Assembly: GCF_005886345.1 (NCBI RefSeq)
Contig: NZ_PNEC01000018.1
Location: forward strand, 1 to 46,760
Length of the DNA stretch: 46,760 nt
DNA from: Pseudoalteromonas phenolica
GTDB lineage: Bacteria > Pseudomonadota > Gammaproteobacteria > Enterobacterales > Alteromonadaceae
Direction: 5' to 3'
The translations under genes and the position numbers were made by a program. Shown in pieces: positions 27,027 to 36,367 of this stretch; position 1 is the stretch's first letter, and each line of letters starts with the position of its first letter. The notes beneath the pieces were generated by a model that was given only the letters and a program-made list of their open reading frames with translations, was not told the origin of the DNA and did not search any database.

Positions 27027-28265
27027 ATGGAACTACAAAAATTGCGTCGTCAGTTCCCTGCACTTATGCAGCAGGTGAATGGTCAATCCCCTATCTTCTT
27101 AGATGGTCCGGGTGGCTCTCAAGTACCTCAATCGGTACTCAGTGCTATGTCGGCTTATTTGGGTTACTACAACTCAAACTTAGGTGGAGCATTTTTCTCA
27201 AGCGATAAAACGGTCGACTTGATGAATGATGCGCGTCAGGCTGTAGCAGATTTATTAAACGCACCGAGCAAAGAGCAAATTGTGTTCGGCGCGAATATGA
27301 CTAGCCTAACATTTAGCTTTAGCCGTGCAGTATCACGTAATTGGCAAGCAGGTGATGAAGTGATAGTGACCAATGCTGATCACTTCTCAAATGTGTCTTC
27401 TTGGCGTCAGGCTGCCGAAGATAAAGGCGCACGTGTAAAGGCTGTAAAAATCAACGAAGCAGATTGCACACTTGATTTAGCACACTACAAGTCACTGTTG
27501 AATGAGAAGACTAAGCTAGTTGCTGTGACATACGCATCGAACACCACGGGTTCTATTAACGACATTAAACAGATCGTAGAGCTTGCGCACCAAGTTGGTG
27601 CGTTAGTGTATGTGGATGCGGTTCACTATGCGCCTCATGAGCTTATCGATGTACAAGCGCTTAATTGTGACTTCTTAGCTTGCTCGGCTTACAAGTTCTT
27701 TGGCCCGCACGTAGGGATTGTTTATGGTAAGCGTGAACATTTAGAAGGTTTTACGCCATACAAAGTGGAACCTGCAAAAGATGTGATCCCAGGTCGTTGG
27801 GAAACTGGCACGCAAAGCTTTGAAGGTTTAGCGGGTGTTATTGCTGCCATTGATTACATAGCTAGTCTAAGTGATTTACCAGAAAGCACACCACGTCGTG
27901 AGCGTCTAGCTCAGGCATTTGCAAACACCAAAGAACATGAAATGGCACTGAGTGCCTATTTCTTAAAGCGACTAGCTGATTTTCCTCAGATCCGTTTATA
28001 CGGTATTACAGATGAATCTCGCCTTGCTGAACGTACGCCAACTTTTGCCTTAACATTTGAAGGCTTAGCACCGCGTGAGGTGTCTGAATTCTTAGGCAAG
28101 CAACATATGTGTGTGTGGGATGGTAACTTCTATGCGCAAGGCTTATGTGAGCAGCTTGGTGTAATGGATAAAGGGGGTGTTGTTCGTATTGGTTGTATGC
28201 ACTACAACACCATTGAAGAGCTAGAAAAATTATTCAGTGCGTTTGAAGCGTTACTGAATCGCTAA
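27027..28265 (+). CDS. Cysteine-desulfurase-like class V aminotransferase (TIGR01976-like)
   Basis: At 412 aa it belongs to the fold-type I PLP enzymes near SufS/NifS. The N-terminal FLDGPGGSQVP block, YASNTTGSIND, the aspartate in YVDAVHYAPH, and the PLP lysine in CSAYKFFGPHVG are present. It matches the cysteine desulfurase-like subgroup rather than a genuine IscS/SufS: no Fe-S genes are near and its partner is a dioxygenase. The reaction is unknown. A shared bidirectional terminator follows. Confidence 0.88.
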   Translation: MELQKLRRQFPALMQQVNGQSPIFLDGPGGSQVPQSVLSAMSAYLGYYNSNLGGAFFSSDKTVDLMNDARQAVADLLNAPSKEQIVFGANMTSLTFSFSRAVSRNWQAGDEVIVTNADHFSNVSSWRQAAEDKGARVKAVKINEADCTLDLAHYKSLLNEKTKLVAVTYASNTTGSINDIKQIVELAHQVGALVYVDAVHYAPHELIDVQALNCDFLACSAYKFFGPHVGIVYGKREHLEGFTPYKVEPAKDVIPGRWETGTQSFEGLAGVIAAIDYIASLSDLPESTPRRERLAQAFANTKEHEMALSAYFLKRLADFPQIRLYGITDESRLAERTPTFALTFEGLAPREVSEFLGKQHMCVWDGNFYAQGLCEQLGVMDKGGVVRIGCMHYNTIEELEKLFSAFEALLNR

Positions 28266-28276
28266 TTTTGCTTGAA

Positions 28277-28308
28277 TAAAAAAGGCGCTAATAAGTGCCT
28301 TTTTTATT
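28277..28308. terminator. Bidirectional terminator between the PLP-enzyme gene and leader peptide 2
   Basis: AAAAAAGGC and GCCTTTTTT form an A/T-flanked hairpin, so it can end transcription from both sides: the operon on the + strand and the small peptide gene on the - strand. Confidence 0.85.
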
Positions 28309-28321
28309 TCTAACGGTAGTC

Positions 28322-28492
28322 TTAGCAGTAATCTTTATTGCTAACGCAACCTAAGTAGCTCATACAACGCCAAGCAGGCTGTGTCCAATTAGGATCCCAA
28401 CCTCCGGCTACTTTTGGGGTAACAGCTTGTGGTAAATCGCTGCTGTTTTTTGACAGGCTTTTCATTTTCTTTTTGTTTAATTGCAACTTCAT
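28322..28492 (-). CDS. Double-glycine leader peptide 2 (possible RiPP or bacteriocin-like precursor)
   Basis: A 56-aa peptide on the - strand: leader beginning MKLQLNKKK and ending VAGG at residues 30-31, then a 25-residue core beginning WDPNWTQPAWRC and ending in Cys. The core has three Trp and three Cys (core positions 12, 18 and 25). AAGGA precedes the ATG by about seven bases and a terminator follows its stop. Leader length and cleavage position match the peptide at 24995-25132 exactly, and AWRCMS matches TWECLS of that core. It is clearly a second member of the same family; function unknown. Confidence 0.8.
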   Translation of the reverse strand: MKLQLNKKKMKSLSKNSSDLPQAVTPKVAGGWDPNWTQPAWRCMSYLGCVSNKDYC

Positions 28493-28590
28493 ATTATTTT
28501 CCTTAATTAAAGTCAGCTTGTTTGAGTGAAAAATAATCGCTGCAATTACACTAGAAGTAAAATGAAATATATTAATGTATGAAAAATAGG

Positions 28591-29049
28591 CTAAATATTT
28601 TCTTCAATATAATTATTTAGCTTTGCGATTCGCTGGCCCATACCTTCAATAATTCTATCTTTAATTTTTTCTCTGATCACACTTGGTAGGCGAGTTAATG
28701 CTTCTGGTGTAATGGTCAGTAAAATACTGTCGCTGAATGCTTTGGCATTGGTACTGTGTTCACGTTTACAAATAAATGCGCCTTCACCTATGAATTCACC
28801 CGGACCGACCTTGCCGAGCTGACTGAGTTCTTCTTTTTTAAATATAGCGAGCTCACCGCTTAGAATAATAAATAAACGGTTATCTTTATCGAAGTGCTTG
28901 AAGGCATGCTTGTCTTTTTGGACGAGATATAAATGGCTGAAAGACTCAAGCAATACTTGTCTTTCAGCTAAAGTGAAGTCACTAAAAAAAGGCAGGCGAT
29001 TGATTATTTCTAGCTGTTTAATCAGCGGTACATGTTCTAGTAACTTCAT
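28591..29049 (-). CDS. Cyclic-nucleotide-binding-fold protein next to ntrC
   Basis: This 152-aa protein is one cNMP-binding (CAP-type) beta-roll: RLFIILSGELAIF, then GKVGPGEFIGEGAF, with helices at both ends and no helix-turn-helix. The phosphate-binding cassette, normally GE-x5-ARAAT-like, reads GEGAFICKREHSTNAKA, so cyclic nucleotide binding is uncertain. It lies 20 bases after ntrC on the same strand and may be co-transcribed with the nitrogen regulators. Confidence 0.8.
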   Translation of the reverse strand: MKLLEHVPLIKQLEIINRLPFFSDFTLAERQVLLESFSHLYLVQKDKHAFKHFDKDNRLFIILSGELAIFKKEELSQLGKVGPGEFIGEGAFICKREHSTNAKAFSDSILLTITPEALTRLPSVIREKIKDRIIEGMGQRIAKLNNYIEENI

Positions 29050-29069
29050 AGATAATATTCAGAATAGTT

Positions 29070-30470
29070 TTAACTATCCTGAATATTGCGCTCTTTTAAT
29101 TTTCGGGTCAATGTATTACGTCCCCAACCAATCCGTAGCGCAGCATCTTGTTTATGTCCGTGGCAAGCATTTAAGGCGGTTTTTATTAAGCGTGTTTCGA
29201 GCTGGGCTTGAACAGCTGGCCAGATATTTTCTTTGCCGTTCTTAAGCTCTTGATTTAGCCAAACTTGAAAGGCATCAAGCCAATCACCTTGGGCTTCAGT
29301 AGTGACTTCTGAGTGTTGAAGTTCCTCGGGCAAGTCAATTTCACCGACCATCTCACCTGGCGCCATCACGGTCAGCCATCGACAGGTATTTTCAAGTTGA
29401 CGCACATTCCCTGGCCAGTGATAGAGTTGCATAACTTTAATGGCTCCAGCGGAAAGGGTTTTACTTTCAACTTGAAGATCTTTTGCACTTTTGGCTAGGA
29501 AGTGAACGGCTAAGCGCTCAATGTCTTCTGGGCGATCTCGCAATGCCGGAATCTTTAAACGGACGACATTCAAGCGGTGAAATAAGTCTTCTCTAAATTG
29601 ACCTTTCTGTACTAAGGTTTCGAGGTCTTGGTGCGTTGCAGCAATGATCCTTACATCGACTTTAATACTTTGATGACCACCCACTCGATAAAACTCTCCA
29701 TCGGCTAAAACGCGAAGTAAACGGGTTTGTACATCGAGCGGCATATCTCCAATTTCATCTAGAAATAGCGTGCCGCCATCTGCTTGTTCGAAACGGCCAC
29801 GACGTATACTATCAGCACCGGTGAATGCGCCTTTTTCATGACCAAATAACTCTGATTCAACGAGATCTTTTGGAATAGCCGCCATGTTTAGCGCAATAAA
29901 TGTATTGTTTTTACGAGGGCTATGGTTATGCAGTGCGCCTGCGACTAATTCTTTACCTGTGCCTGACTCTCCATTTATAAGCACACTCATACTCGATGCT
30001 GACAGCTTACCTATGGCTCGAAACACTTCCTGCATTGCTGGTGCTTCACCAATAATATCAGGGCTATTTTGTGGCGCTGTAGGGGGCGTTTTGGTTTTGC
30101 GGTTCTGCTGTTGTGTTTCGTAAGCCCGCTCTACTAATTTTGTCGCTTCGTTTAAATCAAATGGTTTTGCAAGGTATTCAAATGCGCCTTTTTGAAATGC
30201 ATTAACTGCCGAGTCTAAATCTGAATGCGCGGTCATAATGATCACTGGCAGATTAGGGTGATCAGTGTGAATTTGTTCGAGTAGCGCCATACCATCCATT
30301 CCCGGCATTCGCACATCAGAAACTAATACTGCAGGTTGATTATATTCTAGCGCGGTAAGTACATCTTGGCCGTTGGTAAAACTTTCTGTGGTAAAGCCAG
30401 CTCTTGAAAGCGCTTTATCTAAAACGAACCTGATTGATGCATCGTCGTCTACTAGCCAAACTGATTTCAT
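29070..30470 (-). CDS. glnG: Nitrogen regulation response regulator NtrC (NR(I))
   Basis: This 466-aa sigma-54 activator has a receiver domain with phospho-acceptor Asp52 ([12 protein letters not shown]), an AAA+ domain with GESGTGKE Walker [16 protein letters not shown] (GAFTGA sigma-54 contact loop), [14 protein letters not shown]alker B and [10 protein letters not shown], and a C-terminal Fis-type helix-turn-helix ([13 protein letters not shown]). It works with NtrB to switch on glnA and other nitrogen genes under nitrogen limitation. It starts 17 bases after ntrB ends. Confidence 0.96.
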   Translation of the reverse strand: MKSVWLVDDDASIRFVLDKALSRAGFTTESFTNGQDVLTALEYNQPAVLVSDVRMPGMDGMALLEQIHTDHPNLPVIIMTAHSDLDSAVNAFQKGAFEYLAKPFDLNEATKLVERAYETQQQNRKTKTPPTAPQNSPDIIGEAPAMQEVFRAIGKLSASSMSVLINGESGTGKELVAGALHNHSPRKNNTFIALNMAAIPKDLVESELFGHEKGAFTGADSIRRGRFEQADGGTLFLDEIGDMPLDVQTRLLRVLADGEFYRVGGHQSIKVDVRIIAATHQDLETLVQKGQFREDLFHRLNVVRLKIPALRDRPEDIERLAVHFLAKSAKDLQVESKTLSAGAIKVMQLYHWPGNVRQLENTCRWLTVMAPGEMVGEIDLPEELQHSEVTTEAQGDWLDAFQVWLNQELKNGKENIWPAVQAQLETRLIKTALNACHGHKQDAALRIGWGRNTLTRKLKERNIQDS

Positions 30471-30487
30471 TCGTTAATCCCCGATGG

Positions 30488-31549
30488 TTATGCTGTAAAT
30501 GGCAAATATATATTGAACTCGGTATGACCCGGCCAGCTGTCACATTCAATACTGCCACCATGTTGTTCTATTAAGGTTTGCGCGATAGAGAGCCCTAGGC
30601 CTGAACCACCATCTTTGTTCGTTACCATAGGATAAAATAAAGTATCTTTGAGTTTTTCGTCGATACCTGGACCATTGTCACTGATCTGGATTAACAGTGC
30701 CTTCTTGACGACATGATCACCCTGTCGAACACGATGTTTAAATCGGGTTTTTAATTTTATTTCTCCACCTTGCTTGAGCGCCTGTTGTGCATTACGAACA
30801 ATGTTTAATATCACCTGCTGAATTTTAGCTTGATCAATCACAACATCAGGAATGCTAGGATCATAGTCCTTTCTTAAACTGATATGATCACCAAGCTCAA
30901 AACTACTGAGTTTGATCACAGATTCTAACAATTGGTGGATATTGCACGAGGTTTTATTTGGGAGTTGATTAGGCCCTAATAATTTATCTACCAATTCAGT
31001 TAATCTGTCAGCTTGCTCGATGATGAGTTGCGCACATTGCTCTCGCTCTTGCTGGCATGTTTCGTACTGCAATAATTGCGCCGCACCACGTATGCCCCCC
31101 AAAGGATTTTTTATTTCGTGAGCTAAACCACGGATGAGCGTTCTTGCTGCATGATGTTGGTGCATTTGTTTGGAGGCTTGATCAAACTTAACCTCGTCAT
31201 CAATTTTTCGACATTCCAGTAAGATATAGGCTTGGTGTTGATGCACTATTTTACGGCTATAAATATTTAATGTGGCAGAGCGATTATCTATGAAAACCAC
31301 GTCTACTCTGTGCTGCTGGCAATCAACGCCTTCATCTAAGACATATTGAGAGAGCTTTTCTAGGTCAATATGATGATGATTAAAAATACTCAGTAAAGGC
31401 TGCTTTAAAAGACGCTTTAGTCCTAAACCAAATAACTCACTACATGAATTATTGGCAAATTGAATCGTGTAAGTATCATCAATGACTAAGATACAGGTTG
31501 ATAAGTTTTGCCAGACATTTTCAGCAAAAGAAGTAAGTGATTGTGCCAT
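30488..31549 (-). CDS. glnL: Nitrogen regulation sensor kinase NtrB (NR(II))
   Basis: This 353-aa soluble histidine kinase has an N-terminal PAS domain (DDTYTIQFANNSCSELFG), an H-box GLAHEIKNPLGGIRGA with the phosphorylated His, an N-box NIVRNAQQAL, a G1 box ISDNGPGI and a G2 box GSGLGLSIAQ. It phosphorylates NtrC when nitrogen is short. An NtrC-like site lies 23 bases upstream of the start, suggesting autoregulation of ntrBC. Confidence 0.96.
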   Translation of the reverse strand: MAQSLTSFAENVWQNLSTCILVIDDTYTIQFANNSCSELFGLGLKRLLKQPLLSIFNHHHIDLEKLSQYVLDEGVDCQQHRVDVVFIDNRSATLNIYSRKIVHQHQAYILLECRKIDDEVKFDQASKQMHQHHAARTLIRGLAHEIKNPLGGIRGAAQLLQYETCQQEREQCAQLIIEQADRLTELVDKLLGPNQLPNKTSCNIHQLLESVIKLSSFELGDHISLRKDYDPSIPDVVIDQAKIQQVILNIVRNAQQALKQGGEIKLKTRFKHRVRQGDHVVKKALLIQISDNGPGIDEKLKDTLFYPMVTNKDGGSGLGLSIAQTLIEQHGGSIECDSWPGHTEFNIYLPFTA

Positions 31550-31571
31550 TGTGGGTCAGTTTTCTCTGTTG

Positions 31572-31588
31572 TGCACCAAGTTGGTGCG
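31572..31588 (-). promoter_or_regulatory. NtrC-binding site upstream of ntrB
   Basis: TGCACCAAGTTGGTGCG is an almost perfect dyad matching the NtrC consensus TGCAC-N7-GTGCA. It lies between the DUF4124 gene and ntrB, as the repressive NtrC site does in the E. coli glnA-glnL interval. Confidence 0.8.
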
Positions 31589-31617
31589 ATTTATCATACG
31601 TCTACTTGGCGCTGGCA

Positions 31618-32127
31618 TCAACGATTAGCGACACTGGCTTTATGAAGGAAGAAGGTACTCTCAGGGCTTGTTGCTATGGCTTTACCCTGAGGGTTATATA
31701 CTGCCATTTTAAGTTTATGTTCTCCGCGAGATAAAGACTTCAGCACAAAAGAAGTTGTAGATTGCTTAGGACCCACAGCATTTCCGTTATGAAAAAGTTG
31801 CACCATAAAACCTTTATGAAAACTAGGTGTGACTTGCCCAGTTACATACACAGTACCTGTGTTCTCTCTAATAGTTTGCTCATGGCTAGGTGAAGAAATG
31901 CTGGCTTGATAAGCAATAGGTTTAGTGTTTTGATTCGATTGAAGAATATCTGTATTGGTGCTGGGCATGACCATAGGGGCGTTGAGTTTTACTTTTTGTG
32001 ACCCTTTTTTAGGTTTGTCAGAATACACCCAGTTTCCATTTTTATCTTTCCAACGATAAATCTTTGCTTCAGCAAATGTGTTAAATAGCATTGCTGCAAT
32101 GCATATCCCAGTTAATGTCCAATTCAT
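31618..32127 (-). CDS. DUF4124-containing exported protein
   Basis: The protein (169 aa) has a signal peptide ending AEA, then the DUF4124 signature AKIYRWKDKNGNWVYSDKPK. The C-terminal part (about 85-160) looks like a small beta-sandwich with LKSLSRGEHKLKMAVYNPQG. Known only as an envelope protein. It sits between glnA and ntrB on the same strand, but a strong terminator behind glnA separates it from that gene. Confidence 0.85.
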   Translation of the reverse strand: MNWTLTGICIAAMLFNTFAEAKIYRWKDKNGNWVYSDKPKKGSQKVKLNAPMVMPSTNTDILQSNQNTKPIAYQASISSPSHEQTIRENTGTVYVTGQVTPSFHKGFMVQLFHNGNAVGPKQSTTSFVLKSLSRGEHKLKMAVYNPQGKAIATSPESTFFLHKASVANR

Positions 32128-32192
32128 TATTTAGCTCTAACCCATGCCACATATCTCAACAAATACTTTAGTTGCTTATCAGTTGCTTTACC

Positions 32193-32220
32193 ACAAAAAA
32201 GCCCGCTTTCGCGGGCTTGA
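32193..32220 (-). terminator. glnA rho-independent terminator
   Basis: On the - strand GCCCGC-GAAA-GCGGGC is followed by six T. It lies about 260 bases past the glnA stop, leaving a long 3' UTR that contains the copies of the glnA end. Confidence 0.93.
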
Positions 32221-32248
32221 GAACACATATGATTTAGGTGCGTGCCAG

Positions 32249-32466
32249 TTACACGCTATAGACCATTTCTAAATTATTTCTCAGTGAGTAACTTAGCCAT
32301 GGTCTTTAAAATTTAACTACTTAAGTTAGCAATTAAACGTTGTAGTACATTTCGAACTCGTCACATGTAGTGTGAGTTGTCATGCACTTTAGAATTTAAC
32401 CACTTAAGTTAGCAATTAAACGCTGTAGTACATTTCAAACTCGTCATGTGTGGTGTGAGTTGTCAT
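32249..32466 (-). repeat. Tandem copies of the glnA 3' end in its 3' UTR
   Basis: Two clear copies (32416-32466 and 32333-32383) repeat the last codons of glnA. Each runs from ATGACAACTCAC to a stop and would encode [16 protein letters not shown] and MTTHTTCDEFEMYYNV, against [14 protein letters not shown] in GlnA. A degraded copy is visible at 32249-32300. Copies are joined by a related spacer with TTGCTAACTTAAGT. Periods are 62 and 83 bases. The arrangement is direct and in the glnA direction. Confidence 0.88.
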
Positions 32467-32477
32467 GTTCTTATCAA

Positions 32478-33884
32478 TTAAACACTGTAGTACATTTCAA
32501 ACTCAACTGGGTGAGTTGTCATGTTCAGTTTTTCCACTTCTTGTGACTTAAGCTTGATGTAAGCATCGATTAAATCATTAGTGAATACGCCACCTTGGAT
32601 AAGGAATTCACGATCAGCGTCTAATGCTGAAAGTGCTTCTTCTAGTGAAGCTGCAACAGTTGGGATTTCTGCTGCTTCTTCTGCAGGTAGGTCGTATAAA
32701 TCTTTGTCCATTGCATCGCCAGGGTGGATCTTGTTCTTGATACCGTCAAGACCAGCCATAAGCATTGCAGAGAATGCAAGGTATGGGTTAGCTGTTGGAT
32801 CTGGGAAACGTACTTCGATACGACGTGCTTTCTCAGAAGGAACAACTGGAATACGGATAGATGCAGAACGGTTACGTGCAGAGTATGCAAGCATAACTGG
32901 CGCTTCGAAACCAGGTACTAAGCGTTTGTAAGAGTTAGTAGACGCGTTAGCGAATGCGTTGATTGCTTTAGCGTGCTTGATGATACCACCGATGTAGTAT
33001 AGCGCTTCTTCAGAAAGGCCACCGTACTTGTCACCAGCAAAGATGTTCTGGCCATCTTTACCTAGTGATTGGTGACAGTGCATGCCTGAACCGTTATCGC
33101 CTACGATTGGCTTTGGCATGAAGGTTGCCGTTTTACCATATAGGTGCGCCATGTTGTGGATAACGTATTTCATTTCTTGAATTTCGTCTGCTTTCAATAC
33201 CATTGTATTGAAGCGAGTTGCGATTTCGTTTTGACCCGCTGTAGCTACTTCGTGGTGGTGCGCTTCAACAACTTGACCTAATTCTTCTAGAACTAAACAA
33301 GTTGCAGAACGCCAATCCTGTGAAGAATCAACTGGTGCTACTGGGAAGTAACCACCTTTTACGCCTGGACGGTGACCTGAGTTACCGCCTTCGTAATCTT
33401 TGTCAGAGTTCCAACATGCTTCTTCAGCATCAATTTTATACATAGAACCAGACATGTCAGTTTTGTACTTAACATCGTCAAATAGAAAGAACTCTGGCTC
33501 AGGACCGAATAGAACAGTATCTGCAATACCTGTTGAACGCATATATTCTTCGGCGCGCTTAGCAACTGAACGTGGGTCACGCTCGTAACCTTGAAGTGTA
33601 GCTGGCTCAACTACGTCACAACGTACGATAAGCGTTGTTTCTTCTGCGAATGGGTCAAGCTTTGCAGAATCTGCGTCAGGCATAAGCACCATGTCAGATT
33701 CGTTAATGCCTTTCCAACCAGCGATTGAAGAACCATCAAACATTTTACCATCTTCAAAGAAGTCTTCGTCAGCTTGGTGATGAGGGATAGAAACGTGTTG
33801 TTCTTTACCCTTAGTGTCAGTGAAACGTAGGTCAACAAACTTAACGTCGTTTTCCTTGATAAATTGTAAAACTGTATGAGACAT
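32478..33884 (-). CDS. glnA: Glutamine synthetase, type I
   Basis: At 468 aa it is a GSI-beta enzyme making glutamine from glutamate, ammonia and ATP as a dodecamer. Seen are the N-terminal [13 protein letters not shown], the DGSSIAGW loop, the [11 protein letters not shown] metal site, [10 protein letters not shown] (latch/ATP region) and the adenylylation site DLYDLP with Tyr near 397, so it should be controlled by GlnE. GGAGG precedes the ATG. Transcription is expected from the sigma-54 promoter at 33953-33967 with NtrC sites further upstream. Confidence 0.98.
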   Translation of the reverse strand: MSHTVLQFIKENDVKFVDLRFTDTKGKEQHVSIPHHQADEDFFEDGKMFDGSSIAGWKGINESDMVLMPDADSAKLDPFAEETTLIVRCDVVEPATLQGYERDPRSVAKRAEEYMRSTGIADTVLFGPEPEFFLFDDVKYKTDMSGSMYKIDAEEACWNSDKDYEGGNSGHRPGVKGGYFPVAPVDSSQDWRSATCLVLEELGQVVEAHHHEVATAGQNEIATRFNTMVLKADEIQEMKYVIHNMAHLYGKTATFMPKPIVGDNGSGMHCHQSLGKDGQNIFAGDKYGGLSEEALYYIGGIIKHAKAINAFANASTNSYKRLVPGFEAPVMLAYSARNRSASIRIPVVPSEKARRIEVRFPDPTANPYLAFSAMLMAGLDGIKNKIHPGDAMDKDLYDLPAEEAAEIPTVAASLEEALSALDADREFLIQGGVFTNDLIDAYIKLKSQEVEKLNMTTHPVEFEMYYSV

Positions 33885-33952
33885 GTGTGTCCTCCAAAAC
33901 TCGTTGGGTTAGTTATTTTGCTATAACTTTCGTTATTACTGCGCAGCTATAA

Positions 33953-33967
33953 GCGGGTATTGTGCCA
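33953..33967 (-). promoter_or_regulatory. Sigma-54 promoter of glnA
   Basis: On the - strand TGGCACAATACCCGC has the -24 GG and -12 GC exactly ten bases apart, with TGGCAC matching the consensus. It lies about 70 bases before the glnA start. Transcription should begin near 33941. Confidence 0.85.
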
Positions 33968-34017
33968 GTTTTTTATCTAAATGAATTTAAAGGTTTTTTG
34001 GCTTTTTAAATTTATTT

Positions 34018-34034
34018 TGCACCTTTGTTGTGCA
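34018..34034 (-). promoter_or_regulatory. NtrC-binding site 1 upstream of glnA
   Basis: TGCACCTTTGTTGTGCA fits TGCAC-N7-GTGCA perfectly; its centre is about 85 bases upstream of the predicted start of transcription. Confidence 0.85.
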
Positions 34035-34051
34035 CCAAAATGATCCGTAAA

Positions 34052-34068
34052 TGCACGTTGGTGGTGCA
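34052..34068 (-). promoter_or_regulatory. NtrC-binding site 2 upstream of glnA
   Basis: TGCACGTTGGTGGTGCA also fits the NtrC consensus. The two centres are 34 bases apart, about three helical turns, which suits cooperative enhancer binding. Confidence 0.85.
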
Positions 34069-34441
34069 GCTCTAGTATAGTGCATGATGCTTTTTTGCCC
34101 AGTTTTTAGTTGCTTTAAGTTGGTTTATTTAAGACTGAGACATAGAAAATGAAAATGTCATCTATCTAACATCATCATGATGTAACTTTAGGATAAAGAA
34201 ATAGGTGTTGGCGCTGTTATTACATGGCGTATTGAAGCTTAGCTTCTATAATAAATTGACCCTTTAATAAGCGATTAGTCGTGCGAGCTGAAAAAATAAT
34301 GCTGCATAAACTTTCATCTATGAGCTTATTAGGGGATAATACGCCACTTTAAAATTCTAGCAGGCTAAAATTTAGTCTGTTTTGCACAATTAGGTGTATA
34401 GGATTAACCCACTCTTTCGAGTAATTATCTGAGTTATAAAC
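34069..34441 (+). other. Intergenic region upstream of typA
   Basis: 373 bases without a gene, between the glnA enhancer sites and typA. A TATAAT follows the short dyad GAAGC-TTA-GCTTC near 34235-34251, without a good -35 at the right distance. Nothing else was recognised. Confidence 0.45.
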
Positions 34442-36265
34442 ATGAGCATTGAAAAATTACGTAATATCGCGATTATCGCGCACGTTGACCACGGTAAAAC
34501 GACCCTAGTAGATAAGCTACTAGAGCAATCGGGCACGTTAGAAACACGTGGCGGTAATGAAGAACGCGTGATGGATTCCAACGACATCGAAAAAGAGCGT
34601 GGTATTACCATCCTAGCTAAAAACACCGCGATTGAGTGGAACGATTACCACATCAACATCGTAGACACTCCGGGACACGCTGACTTCGGTGGTGAAGTAG
34701 AACGTGTTCTTTCAATGGTTGACTCAGTATTACTACTAGTTGATGCGCAAGAAGGTCCAATGCCGCAAACGCGTTTCGTAACGCAAAAAGCATTCGCACT
34801 AGGTCTTAAGCCAATCGTTGTTATCAACAAAATCGACAAGCCAGGCGCACGCCCTGATTGGGTAATGGACCAAGTATTCGATCTATTCGATAATTTAGGT
34901 GCAACTGACGAGCAGCTTGATTTCCAAGTTATCTACGCTTCAGCAATTAACGGTTGGGCAACGCTTGATCTAGACGAGCCTTCAGACAACATGCAACCAA
35001 TGTTTGAAGCGATCGTTGAGCAAGTAGAAAAGCCAGATGCAGATCCTGCAGGCGCATTCCAAATGCAGATTTCACAGCTAGACTACAACTCATACATCGG
35101 TGTAATCGGTGTAGGTCGTATTAAGCGTGGTACAGTTAAAGTAAACCAGCAAGTAACAATTGTTGGCGCTGATGGCAAAACTCGTAACGGTAAAGTTGGC
35201 CAAGTACTTACTTACTTAGGTCTTGACCGTCACGAAGCGCAAGAAGCGCAAGCGGGCGATATCATTGCAATTACAGGTCTAGGTGAACTTAAGATCTCTG
35301 ATACTGTATGTGATGTAAACGCAGTTGAAGCACTTCCAGCGCTTTCTGTTGATGAGCCGACAGTAACAATGACGTTCTCTGTAAATACGTCTCCGTTCTC
35401 TGGCCAAGAAGGTAAATTCGTAACTTCACGTAATATCCTTGAGCGTCTTCAAGCTGAACTTGTTCACAACGTAGCATTACGTGTTGAAGAGACTGATAAC
35501 CCAGATAGCTTCCGTGTTTCAGGTCGTGGTGAACTTCACTTAGGTATCTTAATTGAAAACATGCGTCGTGAAGGTTACGAGCTTGCAGTATCTCGTCCAG
35601 AAGTAATCCTTCGTGAAGTAGATGGTCAATTAGAAGAACCATATGAAACAGTAACCGTTGACGTTGAAGAAGAGCACCAAGGTGCGATCATGGAGCAACT
35701 AGGTCTTCGTAAAGCTGAAATGACTGACATGGCACCAGATGGTAAAGGCCGTATTCGTATGGACTTCATGATGCCTTCACGTGGTCTAATCGGTTTCCAA
35801 ACTGACTTCATGACACTAACATCTGGCTCTGGTCTAATGTACCACACGTTCGATCACTACGGCCCACACAAAGGCGGTAACATTGGTCAGCGTAAGAACG
35901 GTGTACTTATCGCAAACGCGGCAGGTAAAGCACTAACTAACGCACTATTCAACCTACAAGACCGTGGTAAGCTATTCATCGGTCACGGTGTTGAAGTTTA
36001 CGAAGGTATGATCATCGGTATTCATGCTCGTGATAACGACCTAACGGTAAACGCACTGAAAGGTAAGCAACTTACTAACGTACGTGCATCTGGTACTGAT
36101 GAAGCGCAAAATCTTGTGCCACCAATCGTTATGACACTAGAGCAAGCGCTTGAGTTCATCGATGATGACGAGCTAGTAGAAGTAACACCTGAAAGCATTC
36201 GTATCCGTAAGAAACTACTTACTGAAAGCGAGCGTAAGCGCGCGAGCCGTGAAGCTAAGAAGTAA
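34442..36265 (+). CDS. typA: Ribosome-associated translational GTPase TypA/BipA
   Basis: At 607 aa it matches TypA/BipA, an EF-G-like GTPase that binds 70S ribosomes and helps assembly and adaptation to cold and other stress. The G motifs are [10 protein letters not shown] (G1), ERGITI (G2), [14 protein letters not shown] (G3), NKIDKPGA (G4) and SAINGW (G5). The C-terminal family domain includes [10 protein letters not shown] and [14 protein letters not shown]. Codon choice is biased towards that of highly expressed genes. A strong terminator follows. Confidence 0.97.
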   Translation: MSIEKLRNIAIIAHVDHGKTTLVDKLLEQSGTLETRGGNEERVMDSNDIEKERGITILAKNTAIEWNDYHINIVDTPGHADFGGEVERVLSMVDSVLLLVDAQEGPMPQTRFVTQKAFALGLKPIVVINKIDKPGARPDWVMDQVFDLFDNLGATDEQLDFQVIYASAINGWATLDLDEPSDNMQPMFEAIVEQVEKPDADPAGAFQMQISQLDYNSYIGVIGVGRIKRGTVKVNQQVTIVGADGKTRNGKVGQVLTYLGLDRHEAQEAQAGDIIAITGLGELKISDTVCDVNAVEALPALSVDEPTVTMTFSVNTSPFSGQEGKFVTSRNILERLQAELVHNVALRVEETDNPDSFRVSGRGELHLGILIENMRREGYELAVSRPEVILREVDGQLEEPYETVTVDVEEEHQGAIMEQLGLRKAEMTDMAPDGKGRIRMDFMMPSRGLIGFQTDFMTLTSGSGLMYHTFDHYGPHKGGNIGQRKNGVLIANAAGKALTNALFNLQDRGKLFIGHGVEVYEGMIIGIHARDNDLTVNALKGKQLTNVRASGTDEAQNLVPPIVMTLEQALEFIDDDELVEVTPESIRIRKKLLTESERKRASREAKK

Positions 36266-36280
36266 TCTTTTACGAGATGT

Positions 36281-36310
36281 AAAAAAACCGCTCAATTGAG
36301 CGGTTTTTTT
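36281..36310. terminator. Bidirectional terminator after typA
   Basis: AAAAAAACCGCTC and GAGCGGTTTTTTT form a perfect stem around AATT. The A/T symmetry allows it to stop both typA and the opposing CheW-type gene. Confidence 0.95.
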
Positions 36311-36367
36311 GTAGCTATAAAAAGCAAAAGCTGTTGATTTAGTTTTAAAGCTTTACCTTTAAAGCAG

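Noticed and set aside
27027..28265. Genuine IscS/SufS cysteine desulfurase
   Set aside because: Sequence fits the cysteine-desulfurase-like subgroup, no Fe-S assembly genes are near, and it is in an operon with a dioxygenase.
32581..32931. Open frames opposite glnA, typA and the giant lipoprotein genes
   Set aside because: These are antisense shadows of strongly coding sequence with no ribosome-binding sites or known domains.
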